Shown here: piece after piece, positions 14,176 through 26,416 of the stretch
Layout: every line of letters begins with the position of its first letter
Position numbering within the stretch: position 1 is the first letter of the stretch
Origin: Drechmeria coniospora
Lineage: Eukaryota > Ascomycota > Sordariomycetes > Hypocreales > Ophiocordycipitaceae
DNA: 64,000 nt
Reading direction: 5' to 3'
Assembly: GCF_001625195.1 (NCBI RefSeq)
Contig: NC_054391.1
Span: 2,232,001-2,296,000 of the forward strand
Translations under genes and position numbers: made by a program
Notes under the pieces: model-generated
Told to the model about the DNA's origin: nothing
The model's input: only the letters and a program-made list of their open reading frames with translations
The model's database searches: none

Positions 14176-14347
14176 TATTATAGTATCGGGCTTAGCCCGA
14201 TATAGGAGAACGGAGGGAACCAAGGGACCCACTAGGAGGAACGCATATAACTAGAAGCCCTAGTCGCTAAGTAGTTTTCCTATCCTTTAAGTCTTTTAAT
14301 AAACATTATTGAGAGTCCTAGAGCAGTCGCCTAGCGACTCCGTAATA

Positions 14348-14359
14348 TTTAAAAGACTT
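14348..14359 (+). promoter_or_regulatory. Gyp1-B primer-binding site, self-priming type
   Basis: TTTAAAAGACTT follows the LTR with no spacer. Its complement AAGTCTTTTAA occurs inside the LTR at 14289-14299 (11 matching bases). Tf1/sushi-type chromoviruses use the 5' end of their own RNA as primer. This suggests the RNA starts near 14289. No tRNA match was recognised. Confidence 0.65.
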
Positions 14360-14408
14360 TACTTATACCGGTTAGGAGGAAGGAAAAGCCTAACTATCGT
14401 AAGTCAAA

Positions 14409-15602
14409 ATGGATAAGGGGAAGCCCGAAGAAATTAACCTCCAGCAAGTCATAGAGGACTTTATAGCAAAAGTCCATACGGAGTTTGGCCGAATGTATGC
14501 CTAAATGGAAACGTACTCCGTATAAATCTCAGCTCTATAAAAGAATAGGCAGCAATAGGTACAGTAGGACCCAGGGCACTCGTCGGCCCAGCCAATGGAC
14601 ACCTTAACAATCGACCCCCAGCAGGAACGGACCGGGGATAAATCGGGCACACTACGGGCCCGTATTAAACGCAAACCGATTCCGGTCGGGGATCCGTACG
14701 ACGGTAATAAGGGCACCTTTGCAGCCTGGAAGTTCTGCATGGACTGCAAGCTCCGGGTAGATAGGGACTTTATCGGGTCCGCCTAGGACCAATGGATCTT
14801 TATTTAGCAAAACCTCTCGGCTAAAGTCCAGCGATAAGTTATAACGTACTTCGAGGAAGGCTCCCGTATTGGTTACGACCCGTTCCAATTTCTAACGTAC
14901 CTTAAATCGGCTTACAGCGACCCCTACCGCCAGCGACTAGCGGTTATTGAACTGGAGGATATTAGGCAAGGGACGTCGGAGTTGTTCCTAGCGTTCCTTA
15001 TACGCTTCGAAGAGAAGCTTATACTAGCAGGAGGGATACATTAGCCTAGCGAGGTAAAACTTATAAAGCTCCAAATTGGACTAACTAAGAGAATAAGGGA
15101 CTATATCCTCTGGCGGGGGACTACAATAGATAACTACAATAAGGCGGTCGACGCATATAAACGAATTGCATCCGAAATAGAATCGCAACGCATAAAGGAT
15201 AAAATCAAGGACTGGGGCGGGCCCGGCCAGGGGACGGCCAGAGCGACCCCCCGACCCGACAAGGACGGCAACACCCCAATATTAGGGGTCAATACGGCAG
15301 GCTCTAGGGCTACGGCCGGGCCTAGAGCGGCTATAACTAGACCAATAACAAAAACAAACCGGGGCTAAGGCGGGCCCCAACAGCGGGCGAAATAGGTTAT
15401 ACAAAAAGAAAGAGACAGGCATAGGGCGGCCGGTATATATATCCACTACAGGGAGGGAGGCTACTATATCCAATAATACCTACAACAAGCCGCAATCCTA
15501 TATACCCTAGGGACAAGCATTTAGGCCGCTTGGGGAGAAGAATATATTCGTAAGGAATTAGAGACCAAGGAAGAGGAGGGAAATAAAGCGCCTCCAAGCT
15601 AA
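14409..15602 (+). pseudogene. Gyp1-B gag
   Basis: The frame starts with ATG at 14409 (MDKGKPEEINLQQ) and runs 398 codons to a TAA at 15600, with about a dozen internal TAG/TAA stops. The retrotransposon-gag domain covers the middle (LRLAVIELEDIRQGT-like and FLAFLIRFEEKL). A decayed zinc knuckle near 15440 reads YIHYREGGYY where Cys and His would be expected. Pol lies in another frame (shifted by -1 or +2), so pol expression would need a shift or re-initiation. The terminal TAA is shared with Gyp1-A and could be real or a RIPed CAA. Confidence 0.75.
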
Positions 15603-15679
15603 GTCTCGTACAGAGGTACAAAGGGTTTACAGGCAAGCGGACTACAAGGAACTAGGGGAATTAGGAGACTAAGTTTAAA

Positions 15680-18600
15680 AAGATTACACTAAGGATAGAC
15701 GGACTACCCTTCCTTATTGCTATACTTGTAAATTCTATAAGATTCCTTAATGTTTAAATCGATAGCGGCTGTAACTACTATAGGGCCATTAGCAAAAGGA
15801 TAGCCTAACGCCTGCAACTTAAGCTTATCCCTCTTCTAACAAAACGGCTACTCTAAACGGCTGTTACAATATCTCGGCGGAATACAGGCAATACCCTCGC
15901 CTACCCTACAATAACCAATATAGTCTGTACGACAATCGATATAAATAGCTAGGAGAGCCCAGTACTCCTATACATTATCCTAGGCCTAAGTCGAGACGCT
16001 ATATTAGGTCTACTATAGATAAAACACCAACGGGTTACCCTAAACGCAATAGATCGGACCCTTACAATCGGGGCGGTAGGTAACTAAATCGTACAAGCAA
16101 ACGACATCCGCCCTCCCGACGGGTCCTAGGAGGTATACCTTACGCTAGTACAAACCTTTTTACGGAAACAACAAGGAGTACTAGTAGTAACAAGCTTGCG
16201 AGAAATAGCAATAAAACTACAAGAAACAGCACTACAAGCACCCGGAAGCATAAATATAACAGCAATAGCCCTACCTACTCTCCCGGTAGCCCTCTAGGAT
16301 TACGCTAATCTCTTCGATAAGGAATAGGCCTTAGGCCTACTACCACACCGGGGCTCCCAGGACCACTACATCCAACTGCAACAAAACAACAAGGGAGAAA
16401 CACTACAGCTACCCTAGGGCCCACTATACAATTTGCTACAAGACTAACTACTCGAAGTCCGCAAACAGATTACAGACCTACTGGACAAGGGATAGATACG
16501 GGTAAGTTCGTTAGCAGCAGCAGCACTAATACTACTTACCAAGAAAGAAAACGGAGGATAGAGGCTATGCATAGACTACCGGGCCCTAAATAAGATTATA
16601 CAATAGGATCGCTACCCACTCCCGCTAGTTAAAGAAACGCTACGCTTACTCTTAGGGGTACGCTAGTTTACTAAACTGGACGTACGAGCAGCATTCCATA
16701 AGTTACATATAGCGCCAGGAGACAAACCGCTTACGGCATTCCGTATACAATTTGGTCTATTCGAATAGTTAGTCTGCCCCTTCGGTCTAGCCGGGGCACC
16801 AGCTTTATTCCAAAGATATATCAACGGGGTTTTGCAGGATAAATTAGGGGAGTAGGTTACAGCCTATCTAGACGATATCCTAATCTATACCTCCGGATCG
16901 AAGGCCGACTACCTTACTAAGGTTAGGGAAATCCTCAAGCGGCTCCAGGCAGCCGGTCTGTACCTAGATCTCGATAAGTGCGCATTCGCAACAACAGAAG
17001 TTAAATACCTTGGGTTTATTATCCAAGCAGGCGTAAAGGTTAGGCCCGACCCAGCGAAAATCGCTGCAATTTAAGAATAGCAACTACCTACTAAGGTAAG
17101 GGGGATTAGGAGCTTCCTCGGTTTTGCAAACTTCTACCGCAAATTTATTCCTAATTTTGCAAGCCTTACGGAACTACTTACAGCCCTTACAGGGGGGGGT
17201 ATACTATTTCGCTAGGGACCCGAAGAGGACGCAGCCTTCCAATCCCTTAAGTATACCTTTTCGTTATACCCGATCCTAGTATAATAGGACCTAGACAGGA
17301 AGACTCTCGTTAAGACCGATTGCTCAGGCAAGGCACTAGGCGGATGCCTCTTGCAAATCGACAGCAAGGGGGTCCTATAACTAGTAGCCTACTACTTAGC
17401 CAAACTTACACCAGTAGAAAGGAATTATACAATCTACAACAAGAAACTCCTAGCAGTTATTAGCTATCTTAAGGCGTAGTCGGCAGACCTACGAGGCGTT
17501 GCGGAACCATTTACGATTCTAACGGACTACAAGAACCTCGAATACTTTACTAAACCGCAGGAGATATCGGAACGACAGGTATAGTAGGCGGAAGTCCTTG
17601 CAAACTTTAATTACTCGCTACAGTACAGACCAGGCTCGCAAGCATAACGGCCGGATACGCTCTTGCGTCGGGAACAAGACAAGAAGGACGCACTACGCCT
17701 AGGATAAATACTTCGGCCAGTATTAATCTCTATACTGTAGGAGGCGCCTAGAGGCCAACCCGCGCAAGAAGGTCCCAACGCCTAGGACACCCAGGATACA
17801 GTAATTACAAATACAAGGACAGACCGGGCCCGGGCCGGCTGCAAAGTACTAAGCGCCCAAGACACAATAGCTATAAACACGGGGGCGGACCGGGCCCGTC
17901 CAGAGACGGAAGGGGGACAAGGAGCTATCGACATATCCCAACTGCTCCCAGCAGTACAGGGACAGACAGGGAAGGAGACGCTATTTTTACAGGATACGCT
18001 AGCCGGCCGATTGCTCTTCCCAGAACCCTACCTATAGGAATTGTAGGACCAGGCGTTGCAAAACGATACAATATATAAAGCCCAACAATAAGCAGTTGCA
18101 ATAGGCGCATAGAAATTCCCGGCAGAAGCAAAGACAAAAGAACAAACGGCCGATTATACTATTAGTACCTACAGCGCAACACACTATAGGGGACGCCTAT
18201 AGTTACTAGCCTAGGAACTACTAACAACGCGAATAATATAACAGGTATACGAATTACCTATATTGGGCTACCCGAGTCGAAACGGAACATTCCGGGTACT
18301 TTAGCGGGACTTCCACTGGGATGGTATATCGCAGGACGTAGTACGGTATGTTCGGAATTACTACTGCTACCGGAGCCGCAAGAGCTATCTACAGAGACAG
18401 GGACTCCTACAACTAATCCCCCCGCCAGACCGTTATTAGAAGCAGATATCGATCGACTTTATAACCGACCTACCAGTACAGAACGATAAGGACCCCCAAT
18501 TCTTAATAGTTATTACAAACCGCCTCTCCAAATTCATTCAACTAGAGGCAATAACTACAATAAGTACAGAGGCTTATGCGGAATGGTTTAAGACCTATTA

Positions 18601-19507
18601 GTAGCGATTTAGGGGTTTTCCTACCTAAATTATAACGGATCGGGGATCAAACTAGCTTAGCAAGTTCTGGATATCCCTGTACTCCCTTATTAGTACGGAA
18701 TAACTCTTATTAACGTTATACTACCCCCAGACGGATAGGGGCACCAAGAGGGTAAATTAGGAAATTTAAGCTACCCTATGGATCCTAATCTCGTTTAAGC
18801 AATTCGACTAGCCGGCCTACCTAGCCGCCTGCCAGCTTACCCTAAACAATAGGGAGTCTTTAGTTACAGGAGTTAGCCCGAATAAGCTATTGTTAGGCTA
18901 CGAAATTGGTATAATACCTAGGGTAGAGGACGACCAGGCAAGCGTAATAACACTAAAAGGGAGGGCTATTGCTTTCCTATAATACCTAAGGGAAGGTATA
19001 GAAATTATACAAGCGGCTATCGCCTTTGTACAACAACGCCTATATAAGTCGGCAGTAGCTTCGGGTCGCCTAGCAGAGAAGTTCCAAGTAGGTAATAAGG
19101 TCTAGCTCAGCCTTAGACATATTAAAACCAACAGGCCATACAGGAAGCTAGACTGGGTAGCTTCTAAGTTTACGGTACTAGCAGTACCAATACCACTTAT
19201 AGTAATACTAGATGTTCCTTGGGGCTTACACCCTACCTTCTATATAGACCTTATCGAAAGGGCAGCAAATAACCCCTTACCCAGTTAGGTAGTACGGGAT
19301 TTGGAGCCAGGCCTACTGCTAGTCCAAGACAAGGACGGCACCTTGCAAGAGGAATACTAAGTCGAACGCATCCTCGCAACAAGGGGGGCCCAAGGCCAAG
19401 GGGGGCAACGCAATACCCTTGTAAAATAGCTAGGTTACGAACAACCAACCTAGAAACCGATAGAGGCCCTAGTACAAACGGAAGCCCTAGAGGAATTTAC
19501 GCAGTAA
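15680..19507 (+). pseudogene. Gyp1-B pol: protease, RT, RNase H, integrase, chromodomain
   Basis: One continuous frame of about 1275 codons broken only by TAG/TAA. Domains in order: protease with IDSG (15758-15769); RT ~16600-17100 with intact YLDDILIY at 16865; RNase H ~17300-17650 (KTDCSG); integrase with an HHCC segment ~18170-18390, first Asp in IDFITDLP near 18450 and TDRGS near 18636; chromodomain ~19350-19470 with a VERIL start and KPIEAL near its end (the Trp usually before this motif's PIEAL lost). The chromodomain normally steers integration to marked chromatin, which fits the self-nesting seen here. It ends CAG TAA at 19507, about 150 bp before the end of the convergent antisense frame. 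Confidence 0.88.
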
Positions 19508-19656
19508 TAGGGAGATCCCTATACAAACGGCGGAGCGCAAGCAAGCTGCAAAACAAGACGTAAAATTTCAACTATACCGAAGGGAAAAACCGGCCCCAGA
19601 GCGCCCCCGACAAGGGCCCAACCCAACACTACTACTACGGATACGCGCTAGCCGTA

Positions 19657-20958
19657 CTACTTAGACTCGTCGGTCTCTATATCCTCCTTACTCTCGTCCT
19701 CCTCGGTATCCTCCTTAGGGAGGGTCTTGAAACTGTCCGTTGCGGTACTTAGGCGGGGGCGGGACGTTATCGAGGGGGGCGGGGGTAGGGGCATAAAACG
19801 GAGGCGCCGGGCGACTTAGGCGATATAAGGGGCGGAGGCAACAGGGCGGCGCAACGGAGTCGCATTATCCACGCGGGACGGGCGCAACCTACTACTATTG
19901 CGGGTAACGCAGGGAGTAGAGGGGGCGGGACAGCGCGATAAGGGGGAACTATCCGCGCAAGACTCGCGCGACTTGCAGATATTGCAGCGCATCTCGGCCA
20001 AGGTAGCCACTAACTCGGCACTAACGCCCTCCTGCGCCTGCTAACGGCGGGCGAGACCGCGCACGTCACTCTAAATGCCCATCAGGGCCCGGGCTACGCC
20101 CTAAGCGAATACGCCGAGCTACGCGCTTGGTACGCTGCCGGAACGGCCACCAGCCCGAGTCGGGGTTAAGGCGTTAGCGGTAAGGACGAGGGCGCGGTTT
20201 AGGTCGTCATCGTCGGCGGCAGCGGGGGGGGAGACAATACCCGGCACGGGGGCAAGGGTGTAGGCAGGACGCACGAAGGCGGGCTCCATCTCGGCCAGGG
20301 CCAGGGTGCAAGCCCAAACCCGGCCCAGGGCTAGAAATTCGGGCGAGAGGACGGCGCAAGCGCCCGGTACGGTTCCAACCTTAGGGCGGGCCTCGACTAG
20401 GATGTAGACGTTACGCTGGGCGCAAGCACAAAGGTTGCATAGGGCGCAACGCAGCTAAGGGCGCGCGGCGAATAAATGCAGTACCTAAATGCATTTAGCG
20501 TACGCGCGTGCGCACGTACGGCAACCAGCACTACGGCCCGGCACGCAGTCGTTGCGGCCGCTGGTAACAAGGCGATTAACGCAAGGGAGGCATATTCCGC
20601 GTACCTCCTCCGGAGGTACGAACTTCTTGTCGGAGGAATCGCCCTCCACTAAGTATTCGCCTAGGGCGCAGCGACGGTCCGACTTATCGGTATAATGGCC
20701 GTAACGCGGGCCCGAACCGCATCCGGGGGGGGGGGGGGAGTACCTGCAGCGGCAGATATAATAGCGGTAGCAGCAACGAAAAGGTAACAAAGTCCTCCAC
20801 AAGGGAGGAGCAATAGCAGCAAGAGTAGGATCAACAGTTCCTATTATTACCAGCTTGTCAGCCAACGGCCCGAAGGATATACGGAACGGCCCCGACGAGG
20901 AAGCAGTAACTAACCTTACGGGGGAGGAACGACGGCAATAAAGGAGCAAGCGCAACAA
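19657..20958 (-). pseudogene. Antisense accessory frame of Gyp1-B, Cys-rich, no known function
   Basis: Convergent to pol. On the minus strand one frame runs from about 20958 (the first 157 codons fully open, to 20488) to a TAG at 19659-19657, interrupted only by several TAG and one TAA, each explainable as a RIPed CAG or CAA; I saw no TGA. A GPRYGHY motif follows a 14-base C run, then DKSDRRCALGEYLVEGD, FVPPEEVRG and a Cys cluster (CLPCV, CVPGRSAGCRTCARAYAKC). The C-terminal part has a second Cys group (MRCNICKSRESC) and an acidic tail (KEDTEEDESKED). GC content is higher than in pol. The start codon and any introns are uncertain. I recognise no family; the Cys spacing suggests zinc binding, which is inference. 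Confidence 0.55.
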
Positions 20959-21307
20959 GAGGCAGCAAAGGAGTTAACAACAAATCGTACGGTAAGAAGC
21001 TAGAAAACGGGTAGGTACAATAGTTAAAGGAAAGAGGAACAACAAAGCGCAATAGGAAGGGAACGGAAAGGGCAATACAAAGGGAGTAGCAAGGGGGAAA
21101 AGCAAGGTAACGCCAGGCGCTACAGGCACCCGGGGAACACCCGAGGAGGGGACGAAGCGGGGTAGAGTTAGTTACCTTAGGCACCCGGTAAATACCCAGG
21201 GAGGGGCCAAGGCGGGGTAGAGTTAGTCGCTCCGGGCAACCAGCAAGCTCCCAACAGGGGACAACGCGGGGAGGAGGCCGTACGCACTTAGTACCTAACA
21301 AATACCG

Positions 21308-21329
21308 AAAAAAAAAAAAAAAAAAAAAA
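21308..21329 (+). repeat. 22-base poly-A run between antisense frame and 3' LTR
   Basis: The equivalent run in Gyp1-A (26299-26321) is 23 bases. It is a T run on the antisense coding strand, some 350 bp upstream of that frame. Confidence 0.8.
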
Positions 21330-21425
21330 GAGGAGGAGCTACAGATTGGGAAGCCAGCCTAAGGAAGGGTAGGTTAGCTACGGCTACAGCTAGACCTTAC
21401 TTCAAACGGGTAGAGCGAGACGGTA

Positions 21426-21597
21426 TATTATAGTATCGGGCTTAGCCCAATATAGGAGAACGGAGGGAACCAAGGGACCCACTAGGAGGAACGCATACAA
21501 CTAGAAGCCCTAGTCGCTAAGTAGTTTTCCTATCCTTTAAGTCTTTTAATAAACATTATTAAGAGTCCTAGAGCAGTCGCCTAGCGACTCCGTAACA
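21426..21597 (+). repeat. Gyp1-B 3' LTR
   Basis: 172 bp, tattatagtatcggg to ccgtaaca, nearly identical to the 5' LTR at 14176-14347. Confidence 0.92.
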
Positions 21598-21602
21598 GAT
21601 TA

Positions 21603-24498
21603 CTACCTACTCCTGCTAGTTAAAGAAACGCTATCCTTACTCTTAGGTATACGCTAGTTTACTAAACTAAACGTATAAGCAGCATTCTACAAGTTACGTA
21701 TAGTACTAGGAGACAAACTGCTTATAGCATTCTGTATACAATTTGGTTTATTCGAATAGTTAGTCTACCCCTTCGGTCTAGCTAGGGTACTAGCTTTATT
21801 CTAAAGATATATTAATAGGGTATTACAGGATAAATTAGGGGAGTAGGTTATAGCCTACCTAAACAATATCCTAATTTATACCTCCGGATCGAAGGCTAAC
21901 CACCTTACTAAGGTTAGGGAAATCCTTAAGTAGCTCCGGGCAGCCAGTTTGTACCTGGATCTCAATAAGTGCGTATTTATAACAACAGAAGTTAAATACC
22001 TTAGGTTTATTATCCAAGCAGGCGTAAAGGTTAGGCCCGACCTAACGAAAATTACTGCAATTTAAGAATAGCAACTACCTACTAAGGTAAGGGGGATTAG
22101 GAGCTTCCTAGGTTTTGCAAACTTCTATTGCGAATTTATTCCTAATTTTGTAAGCCTTACGGAACTACTTACAGCCCTTACAGGGAAGGGTATACTATTT
22201 CGCTAGGGACCTAAAGAGAACGCAGCCTTTTAATCCCTTAAGCGTACCTTTTCGTTATACCTAATCCTAGCATAATAGGACCCAGATAGGAAGACTCTCG
22301 TTAAGACCAATTTCTTAAGCAAAGTACTAAGCGGATACCTCTTGCAAATCAACAGTAAGGGGGTCCTACAACCAGTAGCCTACTACTTAGCCAAACTTAT
22401 ACCAGCAGAAAGAAATTATACAATCCATAACAAGGAACTCCTAGCAGTTATTAGCTATCTTAAGGCATAGTTAGCAGACCTATAAGGCGTTACGGAACTA
22501 TTTACTATTCTAACGGACTATAAGAACCTCAAATACTTTACTAAACCGCAGGAGATATCGGAACAATAGGTACAGTAGGCGGAAGTCCTTGTAAACTTTA
22601 ATTACTTACTATAGTATAGACTAGGCTTGTAAGTATAACGGCCGGATGCACTCTTGTATCGGGAATAAGACAAGGAGGACGCACTACGCCTAAGACAAAT
22701 ACTTCGGCCGGTATTAATCTCTACACTACAGGAGGCGCCCAAAGGCCAACCCGCATAAGAAGGTCCTAACGCCTAGGACACCCAGGATACAGCAATTACA
22801 AATACGGAGACAGACCGGGCCCGGGCCGGCTGTAAAGTACCAAGCGCCTAAGAGACAATAGCTACAAACACAAGGGCGGACCGGCCCCATCCAGAGACAG
22901 AAGGGGGACAAAGAGCTACCGATATATCCCAACTACTCCTAGCAGTATAGGGACAGATAGGGAAGGAAACGCTATTTTTACAGAATACACTAGCCGGCCG
23001 ACTACTCTTCCCAGAACCCTACCTATAGGAATTATAGGACTAGGCGTTACAAAACGATATAATATACAAAGCCTAACGACAAGCAGTTACAATAGGCATA
23101 TAGAAATTCCCGGTAAAAGTAAAGATAAAAGAACAAACGGCCAATTATACTATTAATACCTATAGCGCAATACACTATAGGGGACGCCTATAGTTACTAG
23201 CCTAGGAACTACTAATAACGCAAATAATACAATAGGTATACGAATTACCTATATCGGGCTACCCGAGTCGAAACGGAATATTCCGGGTACTTTAGCGGGA
23301 CTTCTACTAGGATAGTATATTACAGGACGTAGTACGGTATGTTTGGAATTACTACTACTACTAGAGCCGTAAGAGCTATCTATAAAGACAGGGACTCCTA
23401 TAACTAATCCCTCCACCAGACCGTTATTAAAAGCAGATATCGATTAACTTTATAACCAACCTACTAGTATAGAACGATAAGGACCCCTAATTCTTAATAG
23501 TTATTACAAACCGCCTCTCTAAATTTATTTAACTAAAGGCAATAACTACAATAAGTATAGAGGCTTATGCGGAACGGTTTAAGACCTATTAGTAGTAATT
23601 TAAGGGTTTTCCTACCCAGATTATAACGGATCGGGGATTAAACTGACTTAGTAAGTTCTAGATATCCCTATACTCCCTTATTAGTACGGAATAACTCTTA
23701 TTAACGTTATACTACCCCTAGACGGATAGGGGTACTAAAAGGGTAAATTAAGAAATTCAAGCTACCCTACGGATCCTAATCTCGTTTAAGCAATTCGATT
23801 GGCCGGCCCACCTAACCGCCTACCAGCTTACCCTAAACAATAGGGAGTCTTTAGTTACAGGAGTCAGCCCGAACAAGCTATTATTAGGCTATAAAATCGG
23901 TACAATACCTAGGGTAAAGGACAACCAAGTAAGTATAACAATACCAAAAGGAAGGGCTATTACTTTCCTATAATACCTAAGGGAAGGAACAGAAATTATA
24001 CAAGCAGCTATTACCTTTATACAATAACGCCTATATAAGTCGGTAGTAGCTTCGGGTCGCCCAATAGAGAAGTTCTAAGTAGGTAACAAGGTCTAGCTCA
24101 GCCTTAGATATATTAAAACCAACAGGCTATACAGGAAGCTAGACTAAGTAGCTTCTAAGTTTACGGTACTAGCGGTACTAACACTACTTATAGTAACACT
24201 AGATATTCCTTAGGGCTTACACCCTACTTTCTATATAGACCTTATCGAAAGGGCAGCAAACAACCCCTTACCCAGTTAGGTAGTACGGGATTTAGAGCTA
24301 GGCCTACTACTAGTCTAAGATAAGAACAGTACCTTACAAAAGGAATACTAAGTCGAACGCATCCTTACAATAAGGGGGGCCTAAGGCCGAGGGGGGTAAT
24401 GCAATACCCTTATAAAATAGCTGGGTTACGAACAATTAACCTAGGAACCAATAGAGGCCCTAGTATAAATGGAAGCCCTAGAGGAATTTATACAGTAA
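21603..24498 (+). pseudogene. Gyp1-A pol, second part: RT, RNase H, integrase, chromodomain
   Basis: Continuation of 13167-14175 across Gyp1-B; it starts in the RT at the same point as 16606 of Gyp1-B. The RT catalytic motif reads YLNN (near 21857-21868), both Asp lost by G-to-A changes. RNase H, integrase (HHCC, then IDFI and TDRG analogues) and chromodomain follow in the same order as in Gyp1-B but with more stops. It ends CAG TAA at 24498. Confidence 0.82.
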
Positions 24499-24647
24499 TA
24501 GGGAGATCCCTATACAAACGGTAGAGTACAGGTAAGCCGCAAAACGAAACGTAAAATTTTAACTATACTAAAGGGAAAAACCAGCCCTAGAGCGCCCCCA
24601 ATAAGGGCCCGACCCAATACTACTACTATAAATACGCACTAGCCGTA

Positions 24648-25826
24648 CTACTTAGACTTATCGGTCTCTGTATCCTCCTTACTCTTATCCGCCTCGGTAT
24701 CCTCCTTAGGGAGGGTCTCGAAACTGTCCGTTGCGGTACTTAGGCAGGGGCGGGACGTTATTAAGGGGGGTAGGGGCGGGGGTATAAAATAGAGGCGCCA
24801 GGCGACTTAGGCAATATAAGGGGCGGAGGCAATAGGGTAGCGCAACGGAGTTGCATTGTCTACGCAGGACGGGTACAACCTATTACTATTGCGGGTAACG
24901 CAGGAAGTAGAGGGGGCGGGATAGCGCAACAAGGGGGAACTATCCGCATAAGACTCGCGCAACTCGTAGATATTACAGCATATCTCGGCCAAGGTAGCTA
25001 CTAACTCGGTACTAACGCCCTCCTGCGCCTGCTAACGGTAGGCAAGACCGCGCATATTACTCTGGATGCCCGTTAGGGCCCGGGCCACGCCCTAAGCGAA
25101 CACGCCGAGCTGCGCGCTCGGTACGCTACCGGAACGGCCACCAGCCCGAGTCGGGGTTAAGGCGTTAGCAGCAAGGACAAGGGCGCAGTTCGGGTTATCG
25201 TTATCGGTAGCGGCAGGGGGGGAGACAACACCCGGTACGGGGGCGAGGGTATAGGCAGGACGCACGGGGGCGGGCTCTATCTCGGCTAGGGCCAGGGTGC
25301 AAGCCTAAACCCGGCCTAGGGCCAGAAATTCGGGCGAGAGGACAGTACAAGCGCCCGGTACGGTTCTAACCTTAGGGCGGGCCTCGACCAGGATATAGAC
25401 GTTACACTAGGCGCAAGTACAAAGGTCGCGCAGGGCGCAACGCAGCTAAGGGCGCGCAGCAAATAAATATAGCACCTAGACGCATTTAGCATACGCGCGC
25501 GTATACATACGGCAACCAGTACTACGGCCCGGTACGCAGTTGTTGCGGCTGCTAGTAACAAGGCGATTAACGCAAGGGAGGTACATTCCGCGCACCTCCT
25601 CTAGAGGTACGAACTCCTTGTCGGAGGAATCGCCCTCTACTAAGTATTCGCCTAAGGCGCAGCAACGGTCCGACTTATCGGTATAATAGCCGTAATGCGG
25701 GCCCAAACCGCGTCCGGGGGGGGGGGGGGGAGCACCCGCAGCAGTAGATATAATAGCAGTAGCAGCAACGAAAAGGTAACAAAGTCCTCCACAAGGGAGG
25801 AGCAATAGTAGCAAGAGTAGGATCAA
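24648..25826 (-). pseudogene. Antisense accessory frame of Gyp1-A
   Basis: Counterpart of 20958-19657. The Cys-rich segment is open from 25826 to 25476 and keeps CALGEYLVEGD and YLPCVNRLVTS, with CRMYTRAYAKC at its end (one Cys changed to Tyr). The C-terminal half, with CNIYELRESYADS replacing Cys codons, continues to a TAG at 24650-24648. The poly-C run preceding GPHYGYY is 15 bases here against 14 in Gyp1-B. Confidence 0.5.
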
Positions 25827-26416
25827 CAGTTCCTATTATTACCAGCTTATCAGCCAACGGCCCGAAGGATATACAGAACGGCCCCAACAAGGAAGCAGTA
25901 ACTAACCTTACGGGGGAGGAACAACAGTAATAGAGGAGTAAGTACAATAGGAGGCAGTAAAGGAGTTAATAACAAATCGTACGGTAAAAAGCTAGAAAAC
26001 GGGCAGGTATAATAGTTAAAGGAAAGAGGAACAATAAAGCGCAACAGGAAGGGAACGGAAAGGGTAATATAAAGGGAGTAGTAAGGGGGAAAAGTAAGGT
26101 AACGCTAGGCGCTATAGGCACCCGGGGAATACCTAAGGAGGGGATAAAGCAGGGTAGAGTTAGTTACCCTAGGTACCTAGTAAACACCTAGGGAGGGGCT
26201 AAGGCAAGGTAGAGTTAGTTACTCCGGGTAACCAGTAAGCTCCCGACAGGGGACAACGCAGGGAGGAAGCCGCACGCACTTAGTACCTAATAAATACCAA
26301 AAAAAAAAAAAAAAAAAAAAAGGGGGGAGCTATAGATTAGGAAGCCAGCCTAAGGAAGGGTGGGTTAGCTATAGCTATAGCTAGACCTTACTTCGAACGG
26401 GTAGAGCGAGACGGTA

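Larger units (their letters stand above)
14176..21597 (+). mobile_element. Gyp1-B: nearly full-length chromovirus nested inside Gyp1-A
   Basis: 7.4-kb element with 172-bp LTRs (14176-14347, 21426-21597). Target duplications are gattg (14171-14175) and gatta (21598-21602), one transition apart. It has gag and a one-frame pol ending in a chromodomain, then ~1.9 kb holding a convergent antisense frame. It is the best-preserved Gyp1 copy here: catalytic residues of RT are intact and most stops are TAG or TAA explainable from CAG, CAA or TGG. It is the innermost, hence youngest, layer of the main nest. Confidence 0.93.

Noticed and set aside
20858..21301. 147-codon minus-strand frame upstream of the Gyp1-B antisense frame
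   Set aside because: Lies in another frame from the conserved Cys-rich part and covers imperfect tandem DNA; may be leader, not supported as coding.
21308..21329. Poly-A run as the tail of a LINE insertion
   Set aside because: No RT of LINE type beside it, and the run is at the same place inside two Gyp1 copies, so it belongs to that element.
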